NCBI GenBank assembly: GCA_025462885.1
Contig: JAOAPN010000013.1
Coordinates: forward strand, 310,001 to 374,000
Length of the DNA stretch: 64,000 nt
From: Acidobacteriaceae bacterium
Lineage (GTDB): Bacteria > Acidobacteriota > Terriglobia > Terriglobales > Acidobacteriaceae
Reading direction: 5' to 3'
Every line of letters begins with the position of its first letter. The stretch's first letter is position 1. A program made the position numbers and the translations under genes. Positions 55,001-62,830 of this stretch are shown piece after piece. The notes below the pieces were generated by a model that was not told the DNA's origin, ran no database searches, and saw only the letters and a program-made list of their open reading frames with translations.

Positions 55001-55526
55001 CCGTCACTTCGGAGCAAGCTCCGGCTACCTCATGAACTCGGTTCTGGGTGGATGGCAGCTGACCATGGTCAACACCATGACCAGCGGCCTTCCAGTCAAT
55101 ATCACCTACTCTCTCGCAACGTCATCCGGGCTGTATGGCTCGAGTCTCGTAACGTACCGTCCAAGCCGTTCGGCTGCTGGCGGCCTTATCAAAGCCCCCT
55201 CATCCAACCGCGCGAAGACGGCGACCACAGTGACTGGCTACTTCAACAGTGCAGCTCTAACGGCTCCGACGACCTCGGGTTGGGGAAATGTGACGCGCAA
55301 CTCGGAGCGTTCCAATGCGTTCTACCAGGCCGATCTCGGACTCCACAAGGCATTTCCGCTTTGGAACGAGAACGCCAAGTTCGACTTCCGCGCTGAAGCG
55401 TTCAATATCCTGAATAAGGTGAACTATGCTCAGCCGGATGGAACGTTTGGAGCCAGCACTTTTGGCACCATCACCACCGCGTACCCGGCCCGGCAGCTTC
55501 AGCTTGCAGCCAAGCTGATTTTCTAG
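52089..55526 (+). CDS. TonB-dependent receptor 5, Oar-like, with CarboxypepD_reg-like domain
   Basis: The ATG at 52089 follows GGAGAAAG and opens a 1,145-residue protein with a long signal region (about 1-40, with SFLAVLMLLLSAGSAMAQ). The regulatory-like domain spans about 45-130 (SVLGFVKDSSGASVAKSTVT...GSYVVSAETSGFAKS). The plug shows NLPLNGRSYADLVLLVPGAR and AVINASIRRGTNQIHGRAWD, and the barrel ends RQLQLAAKLIF. A LacI-type palindrome lies upstream and a strong terminator downstream. A metallophosphoesterase and a PI-PLC-like gene follow on the same strand but beyond the terminator. The ligand is unknown; LacI-type control would suggest a sugar. Confidence 0.93.
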   Translation: MMHSRMSFIGVLGSVARRALAGKSFLAVLMLLLSAGSAMAQFESASVLGFVKDSSGASVAKSTVTLTNTATGIVQTKVTDDEGKYEFASVPIGSYVVSAETSGFAKSQTPPFTLTTNARQRVDVDLKAGSANETVTVTSAPTLLETETSSRGQVIGTREVENLPLNGRSYADLVLLVPGARKSSIQNGTTSSREGSFNIEGQRSAFNNFLLDGLDNNNYGTSNQGFANENIPPSPDAISEFRVETNNYSAEYGRSTGAVINASIRRGTNQIHGRAWDYIRNTAFNASGPFLAPGTTKPKLIRNQFGGTLGAPIWKDHTFFFGDYEGVRQIFNNAAATSTLPTANQRNGLFYLNDDTSNPANAIPLRNPITGITYTGVIPASARTGFANAVLNALPTNTASGLANNYSTTPRGTITDDKGDGRVDHTFNDRFTIFGRYSEHRGAIFDPPSIPGRAGGNSNGNVSIQNRNIVGGLTWTLSANKLLDVRFGYSRNKGGKFPIGVGTKSTLLSENGITDGLPTDPLVVRDLNTQAVTGYTAFGAQNSNPQFQNPTIYNPKANFTWIKSKSSLKFGYEYQAVNTEVNDFNPSYGADTYGGLYASAGNPSNTGGLTAAQLTTQLQGPRNLADFMFGNRSQYSLTNYAIVNLRQRFNFMYIQDDMKITPNLTINAGLRYEIVTPQWEKDNKLANFDPTTNSMIQAKGGSVADQALVNTPKKNFGPRLGFAYSATSKTVIRGGYGIGYTQWNRAGGENNLTYNGPNVVNATINQITPTAAALCTSDTQLQSTCFRQTQQGYSNVLTSAAYFNPLNVTTRYIPKKFSTGYVQSYHVGIQQQLPGGIVADLAYVGNKATHLQVLADYNQGTPCALATCPSLQARRPVANFGSIEIAYGAGSANYNSLQFKLEKRTQLGLYFLNSFTYSRTFDISSGHLETAGGDNSRVNYANPGQDYGPSGYDQPLADTTSIVYDLPYGHGRHFGASSGYLMNSVLGGWQLTMVNTMTSGLPVNITYSLATSSGLYGSSLVTYRPSRSAAGGLIKAPSSNRAKTATTVTGYFNSAALTAPTTSGWGNVTRNSERSNAFYQADLGLHKAFPLWNENAKFDFRAEAFNILNKVNYAQPDGTFGASTFGTITTAYPARQLQLAAKLIF

Positions 55527-55544
55527 GGAACGACTAACCATGAG

Positions 55545-55579
55545 CGGCGCGTTCCTCAAACTTCCAGAGGAACGCGCCG
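55545..55579 (+). terminator. Terminator after TonB receptor 5
   Basis: CGGCGCGTTCCTC and GAGGAACGCGCCG form a perfect 13-bp stem with a 9-base loop, followed by TTTGTTTG on the plus strand. Confidence 0.9.
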
Positions 55580-55615
55580 TTTGTTTGTGCGTAACATGTT
55601 GAAAAAGGAGTTCGG

Positions 55616-56572
55616 ATGCGGATGGATCGGCGACAGTTTGGACTATTGGGCGGACAGGTAGCAGCGGCAGCATTGACGCAACGGGCATGGACCGCAATGG
55701 CAGCGCCAACGGGCGCGGACAAATTTCACTTCGCTGTTGTCAGTGACACCCACATCATCGACGAGTTCTACAAAAAAGGCTCGGAGAATGGCGTCGAAGA
55801 CAACACCAGTATCCTGCTTACCAGTGAACGTCTGATCGCAGCGCGGACGGTAATCAATGCACTGCAACCTAAGATCGAACAGGTCTTCGTTCCTGGAGAC
55901 TGCTTTCACAACTACCCTTCTGCGGACTACGACTTCTACTTCAAGAACCGGACGCGGATCGATATCGCGAAGGAACTCTTCGATGGCTTCAACATGCCAG
56001 TCCATCTTGGATTCGGCAATCACGACTACGACGAGCATCGAACGCCGGGCATCTCACGCGATATGTCGAACCGGCTCTTTGAAGCCAAGCTCAAGACCAA
56101 GCCGTACTACACCGTCGACTACAAGGGTTTTCGCTTCCTGCATCTAAACAACTTCATGGGACGTTCGTGGGACGAGACCTCCTCTCCCAAAGAAAGACAG
56201 GTCGGCACTCTCGGCGAAGAGCAGCTCAACTGGGCGGAAGCGCAGTTGCAGGATCGCAAACCCACGGTCGTCTTCATCCACTATCCCCTGTGGGTCGTTG
56301 CACCGACTGAGGTTAAGGACTATGGTTTGCATCCCATACTGCGCAAGTATCAGGACAGCATCCAACTGGTGATTTCCGGGCACCTGCACAAGTGGCTCGA
56401 CTTCGCCCATACCTACGGGCCGCAACACTATGTAACGGCAGCTACGCGCTACGACCAGAACTCATTTATGCTCTTCGAGGCCGACAGCAAAAAACAGACC
56501 TTACGCTGGATGAATCGTGATCTGGTCGAATGGTCGACGCATTACAGCAAGCCCTACACCTTTCGCTCCTAA
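55616..56572 (+). CDS. Tat-exported calcineurin-like metallophosphoesterase
   Basis: The 318-residue protein starts with a twin-arginine signal (MDRRQFGLLGGQVAAAALTQ). The dimetal site motifs are in order: VVSDTHIID (Asp44, His46), VPGDCFHN, FGNHDYDE, FIHYPLW and SGHLHKW. Such enzymes hydrolyse phosphomono- or diesters; exported relatives include glycerophosphodiesterase-like and purple-acid-type proteins. GGAG lies a few bases upstream of the ATG. It is 37 bases past the receptor terminator and 36 bases before the PI-PLC-like gene, so the two phosphoester enzymes may share a transcript. The exact substrate is unknown. Confidence 0.88.
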   Translation: MRMDRRQFGLLGGQVAAAALTQRAWTAMAAPTGADKFHFAVVSDTHIIDEFYKKGSENGVEDNTSILLTSERLIAARTVINALQPKIEQVFVPGDCFHNYPSADYDFYFKNRTRIDIAKELFDGFNMPVHLGFGNHDYDEHRTPGISRDMSNRLFEAKLKTKPYYTVDYKGFRFLHLNNFMGRSWDETSSPKERQVGTLGEEQLNWAEAQLQDRKPTVVFIHYPLWVVAPTEVKDYGLHPILRKYQDSIQLVISGHLHKWLDFAHTYGPQHYVTAATRYDQNSFMLFEADSKKQTLRWMNRDLVEWSTHYSKPYTFRS

Positions 56573-56607
56573 ACACGCCGTTGCACCTTCACCATGAGAC
56601 GAGTTCA

Positions 56608-57750
56608 ATGACAATTCGAAATGCAATCCGGATATCCGCCGCGGCGATATTCTCTCTCTCCCAGATCGCCGCTGCGCAGCAGGGCACCCAGGCTGCGCAG
56701 GATAAGACAGTGCGGATGAACCAGATCCAGGTCATCGGTTCGCACAACAGTTACCACGCAGGCTTCGCTCCCAGCGAACGGGCCTATCTGGCCAAGAACG
56801 CACCCCGCACCCTGAGCGGTCTGGACTACAGCCACGCGAACTTCGCGGCCCAGTTGGACGGCGGCGTCCGGCAATTGGAGATCGATGTCTTCCGCGATAC
56901 CAAGGGCGGCCGCTTCGCGCACCCCAAGATCGTCCGGCAGGTAGCAGCAGCGGGTCTCCCGACCGACCCCGACTTCGATCCCGACCACGAGATGGACAAG
57001 CCGGGCTTCAAAGTCATGCACGTCCAGGATGTGGACGAGCGCAGCCGATGCCACACGTTCGTGAAGTGCCTGAACGACGTAAAGGCATGGTCGAAGGCGC
57101 ACCCCGGGCACCTGCCTCTCTTTCTCCTGATCGAGACCAAGGAAGGCCCGCTCAAAGGCATGCCGGATGCAGTCGAGACAGAGCACTTTGACGCCGCTGC
57201 GTTCGATGAGCTCGAAGCAGAGATCCGCTCCGTCTTTTCTGCGAGCGACATGATTGTTCCGGACCAGGTCCGCGGCAAATCGGCGACCCTGCCTGAAGCT
57301 CTGAAGAAAGATGGATGGCCGACGCTGCAGAAGGCGCGCGGCAAGGTCGTATTCCTGATGGACCAGCGAGGCGTAGGACCGATCTACACCCAGGGGCACC
57401 CAGCGCTGCGCGGTCGAATCCTGTTTACGAACGCCGTCGCGGGCGAGCCGGACGCCGCATTCATCGAAGAGAACGGCGGAACGGCTACCGAGATCGACGC
57501 GCTGGTAAAGGCGGGTTATCTCATCCGCACCCGCTCCGACGAGCCGACCGAGCAGGCACGCAAGAACGATACGGCCCGCCGCGACCTGGTCCTGGGAACG
57601 GGAGCGCAGATCATCAGTACCGACTACCCTCTCTCGGAGCCAGCGAGCTGGACCGGATACGCCGTAGGGCTGCCCGGCGGAGTCGTAGCGCGATGCAATC
57701 CGGTCAACAAGCCCGCCGCATGCAAGGACGGTCTTCTCGAAGCAAAGTGA
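56608..57750 (+). CDS. Secreted Ca2+-dependent phosphoinositide phospholipase C-like protein
   Basis: The ATG at 56608 opens directly on a signal peptide (MTIRNAIRISAAAIFSLSQI, cut near AAAQQ). The 380-residue protein has the TIM-barrel PLC features: first catalytic His in QVIGSHNSYHAGF, the acidic Ca2+-site pair in LEIDVFRD, and second catalytic His in FKVMHVQDVDE. Then FLLIETKEGP, GKVVFLMD, and a C-terminal QIISTDYPLSEPASW. Family members cleave phosphatidylinositol or glycerophosphodiester-type substrates; in soil bacteria this may release inositol phosphate from plant or fungal membranes. It lies just downstream of the metallophosphoesterase. The ribosome-binding site is weak. Confidence 0.87.
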   Translation: MTIRNAIRISAAAIFSLSQIAAAQQGTQAAQDKTVRMNQIQVIGSHNSYHAGFAPSERAYLAKNAPRTLSGLDYSHANFAAQLDGGVRQLEIDVFRDTKGGRFAHPKIVRQVAAAGLPTDPDFDPDHEMDKPGFKVMHVQDVDERSRCHTFVKCLNDVKAWSKAHPGHLPLFLLIETKEGPLKGMPDAVETEHFDAAAFDELEAEIRSVFSASDMIVPDQVRGKSATLPEALKKDGWPTLQKARGKVVFLMDQRGVGPIYTQGHPALRGRILFTNAVAGEPDAAFIEENGGTATEIDALVKAGYLIRTRSDEPTEQARKNDTARRDLVLGTGAQIISTDYPLSEPASWTGYAVGLPGGVVARCNPVNKPAACKDGLLEAK

Positions 57751-57866
57751 AGCTGTAACCATACTGTTTTGTGTATGATGCAGAGAGTTGTCCACAGCGG
57801 AACCCGGGCCCGGCTTTCTCGCGTCTAAGTGAGGAGACTCCAATTGCACGAGGTAAACTTCTCACG

Positions 57867-58574
57867 ATGAATGAATTTAAACGCTGGGGACGCTGGGTGC
57901 TGTCAGCCCTGGTACTCGGCATGATTCCAGCCGCGCACAGCCAGTCGCTCCCCACAGCCACCCAACGGTTTGGGGTTTCGGTGTTCGGTGGCGGCTCGGG
58001 CGTCTTCACCGACGTCTATGGCGGTCGAAATCTGAGCCTGACTGCCGGCGCGGATCTTACCCTGCATTCCTACTACGGCTTGACGCCGAGCATCGAATTG
58101 CGAGGCACCTACCCGTTCAAATCCGGGACCATCGCGAGTGAGAAAGCGTTTCTAGGTGGCCTTAAGCTTGAGAAACGCTTCGGCCCGCTGCATCCGTACG
58201 CCGATTTCCTGGTCGGGCGCGGTCAGATCGACTACCAGAACGGAGGATTCGTCAGCGGGAGGTTCATCTATACCTACTCCAGCTCCACCGTCTATTCGCC
58301 GGGCGTCGGCGTGGATTACGACCTGACGGACCACTGGGCTTTGAAGGCGGACTATCAATATCAGCTTTGGACCACCTATCCTCTGGAGTTGAAGATTCTG
58401 AAGCCCAGCGTCTTTACGGGCGGAGTCGTCTATCGTTTCGACTTCAACCATCATCCCAAGGCAGAACGTCCGAAAAAAGAGGTCGAGCGCGCGGTTCGTC
58501 CAGTTCCGCCAGACGCGCAGGCTCCGAATCCGAATCAGGTCGATCAGCCTCCGCCACCGAATCCTGCTCCTTAG
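57867..58574 (+). CDS. Outer-membrane beta-barrel protein (OmpA-like fold)
   Basis: I use the ATG at 57867, which begins the signal peptide MNEFKRWGRWVLSALVLGMI (cut near AHSQ). An upstream ATG at 57771 would add 32 non-signal residues. The 235-residue protein consists of alternating amphipathic strands (FGVSVFGGGSGVFTD, LHPYADFLVGRGQIDYQ, YSPGVGVDYDLTDHWALKAD, FTGGVVYRFDF), as in 8-stranded opacity/OmpA-type barrels. After the last strand comes a charged and proline-rich tail (from about 200) ending in PPPPNPAP, which could reach into the periplasm. The function is unknown. Confidence 0.8.
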   Translation: MNEFKRWGRWVLSALVLGMIPAAHSQSLPTATQRFGVSVFGGGSGVFTDVYGGRNLSLTAGADLTLHSYYGLTPSIELRGTYPFKSGTIASEKAFLGGLKLEKRFGPLHPYADFLVGRGQIDYQNGGFVSGRFIYTYSSSTVYSPGVGVDYDLTDHWALKADYQYQLWTTYPLELKILKPSVFTGGVVYRFDFNHHPKAERPKKEVERAVRPVPPDAQAPNPNQVDQPPPPNPAP

Positions 58575-58633
58575 TCGCGGTCCAACTCCGCGTTGACTGT
58601 AGACAGCGTGCGGAAAAACGCATCCGCGCGGCC

Positions 58634-58639
58634 TATAAT
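58634..58639 (+). promoter_or_regulatory. Perfect -10 hexamer next to the relA/spoT start codon
   Basis: TATAAT ends 5 bases before the ATG at 58645, so transcription from it would begin at or inside the start codon. No -35 match lies at 17-base spacing (CGGAAA); a TTGACT at 58593 is too far away. No Shine-Dalgarno sequence precedes the ATG. Confidence 0.4.
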
Positions 58640-58644
58640 GACCT

Positions 58645-61056
58645 ATGGCAACCCTTCAACCGGCCTCTTCTGAGGCTGGCCCGTCGGCTGGAGTCCCGAC
58701 GGGGGCTGAGATCGAGGCTGTTTCCCCGGCGGCAACTTCGCCTGCCGGGACGGGGCTGGAAACGGCTTCGAGTGGCAGTGTGCGCGTGGAGAGTGGTGAC
58801 TCTGCGGCGGCACATCTGGTGGGCATGTCCGAGAGCGGTATCCACACCGTTGACGCAAAATTTCAGAGACTTCTGGATACCGTGCACGAGAACCGCCCAG
58901 CCGACGATCTGGAGATCATTCGCAAGGCGTGGACGTTCTGCCTACAACAGCACGAGGGACAGAAGCGCGCCAGCGGCGAACCCTATGTCATCCATCCGCT
59001 CGAAGTAGGGCAGGTCCTGGCAGAGCTGAAGATGGACTCGACGGCCATCGCCGCCGGGCTCCTGCACGATGCGGTCGAAGACACCGACGTGACCTCCGCC
59101 GAGATCGCCAAGCGCTTCGGCGAACAGGTCGCCCACATCGTCGAAGGCGTCACCAAGCTCGACAAGATCAAGTTCGCCAACCGCGAGGACCATCAGGCCG
59201 AGAACATCCGCAAGATGCTGCTGGCGATGGTCACGGACGTCCGCGTCGTCATCATCAAGCTCGCCGACCGCCTGCACAACATGCGGACGCTCGAGCATCT
59301 CAAGCCAGAGAAACAGCAGAAGATCGCCCGCGAGACCCTCGATATCTACGCTCCACTCGCACACCGGCTCGGCATGGGTAAGCTGCGCGGCGAGCTCGAA
59401 GACCTGGCCTTCCGTTACACCGACCCCTACGCCTACGAGCAGCTCACCACGGAAGTCAACGCGCTCCGTGGCGCAGGCGAAGTGTTCCTGCACAAGATCG
59501 TCACCGAGCTGGAATCGAAGCTCAAGGAGCACAAGATCCAGGGACGGGTCGAGTCGCGCATCAAGCGGCTTTACTCCATCCAGCAGAAGCTGCAGGACCA
59601 GAAGATTCCGGTAGACCAGGTCTTCGACCTGCTGGCCATCCGTGTGATCTGCCAGACCGTCGGAGACTGCTACGCACTGCTCGGCCTGCTGCACAGCATC
59701 TGGCGGCCGGTGCCGGGGCGCATCAAGGACTTCATCGCGATGCCGCGCCCGAACCTCTATCAGTCGCTCCATACAACGCTGATCGCAGAGGGTGGACACC
59801 AGTTCGAAGTCCAGATCCGCACCGAAGACATGCACCGCGTCGCCGAAGAGGGCATCGCCGCGCACTGGAAGTACAAGGCCAGCGACACCGTCACCGCCAA
59901 GGACGAGCAGCGCCTCGCATGGGTGCGTCAGCTCATGGAGTGGCAGCGCGAGATGACCGACCCCAACGAGTTCATGTCGACCCTCAAGATCGACCTGTAC
60001 CCGGAGGAGGTCTACACCTTCACTCCCAAGGGCAAGGTGGTCGTCCTACCCAAGGACGCCAGCCCCATCGACTTCGCCTACACCATCCACACCGAGGTCG
60101 GAAACACCACCATCGGTGCGAAGGTCAACGGCCGCATCGTTCCCCTGCGCACCAAGCTGCGCAACGGCGACATCGTCGAGATCTCCACGCAGACCGGCCA
60201 TGCACCCAGCCGCGACTGGCTCAGCTTTACCAAGAGCTCGCGCGCCCGCAACAAGATCAAACACTGGCTCAACGAGCACGAGCGCGAGCGCGCCATCGAG
60301 ATCGGCCGCAAGCTGCTGGAGCGCGAGGCCCGCAAGTACAAGCTCTCACTCGGCAAATTCTCTGAGCCCGACTACGTGCGCGTCGCAGCCGAGTACGGTC
60401 TCGGAACGCAGGCCGAGCTACAGGCCGGCATCGGCTTCGGCAAATACTCAGCCCGCCAGGTGCTCAACAAGCTGGAGCCCGGATCGACCATGGCGGCGGA
60501 GCCCACGGCCTCTGAAGCCGGCACCATCGGCAACGCCGTCGGGCAGATGTCCGAAGCCGTCAAGCGCGTCTTTTTCGGCAAAGGCTCGGACTCGCTCCAG
60601 GTCGAAGGCCAGGACGATCTGCTCGTCTATCGCGCCCGCTGTTGTAATCCGATCCGCGGCGAAGAGATTATCGGCTACGTGACCCGCGGCAAGGGCGTCG
60701 CAGTCCACGCCAGAAGCTGTCCCAACGTACAGAACCTTCTCTACGAGTCGGACCGGCGCATCCAGGTGGAGTGGTCGCCGCTGCCGGAAGAGCCCGGCAA
60801 AACCAAGCAACAGACCTACCCCGTAAAACTCACCGTAATCTGCGACGACCGCGCCGGAATGCTCAAGGAATTCACAGCGATCATCTCCGACGACGGCACC
60901 AACATCCGCTCCATGGACTCCAAGGCCCTCGAAGACGGAACCGCGCAGGTAGACTTCGTCATCGAAACCGTAGATGTCCGCCATCTGAACAAGATGGTCC
61001 TGAATCTACGTAAAGTGCCCGGGGTGCGGGACGTGCAGCGCGTGCAGAAGATCTAG
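58645..61056 (+). CDS. Bifunctional (p)ppGpp synthetase/hydrolase, RelA/SpoT family
   Basis: It makes and degrades the stringent-response alarmone (p)ppGpp. The 803-residue protein has a low-complexity N-terminal extension (1-60), an HD hydrolase domain (about 85-245) with the intact LLHDAVEDTDVT motif, a synthetase domain (about 290-410) with IKDFIAMPRPNLYQSLHTT and EEGIAAHWKYK, a TGS domain (about 450-510, EVYTFTPKGKVVVLPKDASP), a cysteine-containing linker (ARCCNPIRGEEIIGYVTRGK) and a C-terminal ACT domain (about 727-803). Intact HD residues argue for a bifunctional SpoT/Rel enzyme. If the ATG at 58819 (MSESGIHTVDAK) were used, the extension would be lost. It is monocistronic here. Confidence 0.94.
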   Translation: MATLQPASSEAGPSAGVPTGAEIEAVSPAATSPAGTGLETASSGSVRVESGDSAAAHLVGMSESGIHTVDAKFQRLLDTVHENRPADDLEIIRKAWTFCLQQHEGQKRASGEPYVIHPLEVGQVLAELKMDSTAIAAGLLHDAVEDTDVTSAEIAKRFGEQVAHIVEGVTKLDKIKFANREDHQAENIRKMLLAMVTDVRVVIIKLADRLHNMRTLEHLKPEKQQKIARETLDIYAPLAHRLGMGKLRGELEDLAFRYTDPYAYEQLTTEVNALRGAGEVFLHKIVTELESKLKEHKIQGRVESRIKRLYSIQQKLQDQKIPVDQVFDLLAIRVICQTVGDCYALLGLLHSIWRPVPGRIKDFIAMPRPNLYQSLHTTLIAEGGHQFEVQIRTEDMHRVAEEGIAAHWKYKASDTVTAKDEQRLAWVRQLMEWQREMTDPNEFMSTLKIDLYPEEVYTFTPKGKVVVLPKDASPIDFAYTIHTEVGNTTIGAKVNGRIVPLRTKLRNGDIVEISTQTGHAPSRDWLSFTKSSRARNKIKHWLNEHERERAIEIGRKLLEREARKYKLSLGKFSEPDYVRVAAEYGLGTQAELQAGIGFGKYSARQVLNKLEPGSTMAAEPTASEAGTIGNAVGQMSEAVKRVFFGKGSDSLQVEGQDDLLVYRARCCNPIRGEEIIGYVTRGKGVAVHARSCPNVQNLLYESDRRIQVEWSPLPEEPGKTKQQTYPVKLTVICDDRAGMLKEFTAIISDDGTNIRSMDSKALEDGTAQVDFVIETVDVRHLNKMVLNLRKVPGVRDVQRVQKI

Positions 61057-61308
61057 GCTACCCCCTGCACGTTTTTCGCAAAGTCTTCATTCCATTCGGT
61101 TTATGCTTGGACTCGCGGCGTAAAATATTCCAAACAAAAGGGTTATCAGTAAGGTATTGATCCAGATAAGTTTACGGGTGGATCGGGCACGCCTGGCAAA
61201 AGAACTTCCGGTCCCTCCGCACTGAGCGGCTTTGGGACTTGACAAGAGATTTTGCCGGGTTTTGAGGGGAGAAAATATGATTCCTTTCGGCAAGTCGACT
61301 TGTCGGGA

Positions 61309-61563
61309 TTAATTTGAGTCCGCGCCGCAGGTTGTATCCGTGGCGTCTTTGGTTGTTTCAGAGCGCTCTGTGAGTAGAGCCATACGGAGTTCATGATTCT
61401 CTCGGAGGAGATCACAGATCAAGGAACGCAACGAGCGGTGAGTGTCCTCCATTTCTCGGTGCGATTCGATGGAGCATGCTCCTTCCGTAGCAGGCAGCTG
61501 AGTAGAGCATTCCATATCCCCTCCGTCTGGTTTCGCCGTGCAATCCTGGAAATTCAGAAACAT
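61309..61563 (-). CDS. Small protein of unknown function
   Basis: The 84-residue frame contains a predicted amphipathic helix, HRSLRSLICDLLRENHELRM, followed by ALLTERSE. I recall similar short helical proteins from Acidobacteria but cannot name a family. It lies 37 bases past the stop of the secreted-protein gene that begins at 62659, on the same strand. The N-terminal half is acidic and cysteine-containing without a pattern. It may be genuine or chance. Confidence 0.4.
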   Translation of the reverse strand: MFLNFQDCTAKPDGGDMECSTQLPATEGACSIESHREMEDTHRSLRSLICDLLRENHELRMALLTERSETTKDATDTTCGADSN

Positions 61564-61600
61564 GACGATTGACCATAACGAGTGCCTTCTCTTAGCGTGC

Positions 61601-62659
61601 TCACTTCTGTGGCTCCAGAGTCTTCTCTGTCGTTACGGTATTCGCTGAATCTTTGAGCAGTTTTGAATAACGTTTCGCGATTGATTTGGCGAAGCTGTCC
61701 GCGACATTGGTGCTCTCGGTCTGGCCACGAATTGTGGCCTTGATCTCTTCCCTGTTATTGATCCGACCAGATGCGTCGCTCATGGTCACATCAAACTTCA
61801 CCTGTGTCGTTCCCACAAAGTAGCCAAGACTGCCAAACATCGAACGCTTGACCGAGCTTCCTTCTTTGAAGGTCTTGATCGCCATGCGCACCGTGTATTG
61901 TGGGCATCCGGACGGGTGCGCTGAGTCTTCTCCGTCACGATAGATCTGGCCCGCGTTTTTTGTGCGACGAAGACGGTCGATTACATGTTCGTAGACCAAC
62001 GACCGGTACGCCGCAGGGACTTCGGCTTGATCCCAATCGGGCCTTAGAACGAGAACGCTCTTTGGTTCGGTGGATGCATCCTGGCAAACAGGATTGGCAG
62101 ACTTCTGGGGTGGGATAGAGGTCAATGCAAAACTCTGTAACGCGCGTTGTGCCTCATTCGCCGGCAGAAAAAAGACGGCACTATGGTCCGTACCTCTCTT
62201 ATCGTGGAATTCAACGGTAAGCATGTCGATCCGATGGTGCATGAAAGCAGCTGCGACCATATCGCCGTTATAAGGGATCGCAGATTTTAGAATGCGGCCG
62301 GTAAAGCCCCACAGCTCCACCCTCTCGTTTCCTGCACTCACTGCCGTGATCAAGTTCCGTTCAATTGAGGTGTTCGCGGATTTGTCCGTAAATGTCAATG
62401 AATCCGTGCTCAACACCAACGCGCCCTTCTTGTTGGCCTTGATGTCCGGAAATCCAAAGATGTGTTTTGCATCCTTCGATTGCCACGTTAATGTACTGGC
62501 GCTGCCGTCTTGCGCTGGTAGAGGGGAAGGAACAGAGCTCTGAACAGTTGCTTGATCCGGCACCGGGGAGCTTGTTGTTTGGGAGTGGATGAGTTCGGGG
62601 TTAAACAAACCCAACGATAACGTGGAGACGAACAAAAGACTGAACTTTGACAATCGCAT
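61601..62659 (-). CDS. Secreted protein of unknown function
   Basis: The 352-residue protein has a signal peptide (MRLSKFSLLFVSTLSLGLFN, cut near IHSQ), a Ser/Pro/Gln-rich linker (about 28-52) and a first domain (about 55-180) with RNLITAVSAGNERVELWGFT. A second domain (about 200-340) contains RSLVYEHVIDRLRRTKNAGQ, IYRDGEDSAHPSGCPQYTVR and FGSLGYFVGTTQVKFDVTMS, and resembles lipoprotein-type domains that sum contributions from duplicated genes. I cannot name a family. It is divergent from the TetR regulator, with paired inverted repeats between them, so TetR may control it. Confidence 0.72.
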   Translation of the reverse strand: MRLSKFSLLFVSTLSLGLFNPELIHSQTTSSPVPDQATVQSSVPSPLPAQDGSASTLTWQSKDAKHIFGFPDIKANKKGALVLSTDSLTFTDKSANTSIERNLITAVSAGNERVELWGFTGRILKSAIPYNGDMVAAAFMHHRIDMLTVEFHDKRGTDHSAVFFLPANEAQRALQSFALTSIPPQKSANPVCQDASTEPKSVLVLRPDWDQAEVPAAYRSLVYEHVIDRLRRTKNAGQIYRDGEDSAHPSGCPQYTVRMAIKTFKEGSSVKRSMFGSLGYFVGTTQVKFDVTMSDASGRINNREEIKATIRGQTESTNVADSFAKSIAKRYSKLLKDSANTVTTEKTLEPQK

Positions 62660-62761
62660 ATGGCACCTCGTGGAGTTACGGTTGACGTCGCGGCCTTGTC
62701 GAGCCGGGCTGTCTTTCCTGATCCATTGGATTGGGAGGAGCTGTGCACCGATTCAAAAAAA

Positions 62762-62806
62762 ACAAACGCGTCTGTTTTTTACAATAAACAAAACCGACGC
62801 GTTTGT
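62762..62806. promoter_or_regulatory. Paired inverted repeats, probable TetR operators
   Basis: ACAAACGCGTC (62762-62772) and GACGCGTTTGT (62796-62806) are perfect 11-base inverted copies with centres 34 bases apart; flanking T-tracts extend the similarity. They lie between the divergent starts at 62659 and 62831. TetR-family regulators usually bind such palindromes and repress both directions. Confidence 0.65.
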
Positions 62807-62830
62807 CATTTTTTGACATAGAATTTGTTC

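Noticed and set aside
61146-61415. Minus-strand frame of 89 codons downstream of relA/spoT
   Set aside because: It overlaps the better small frame at 61309-61563 and has no helix or family pattern.
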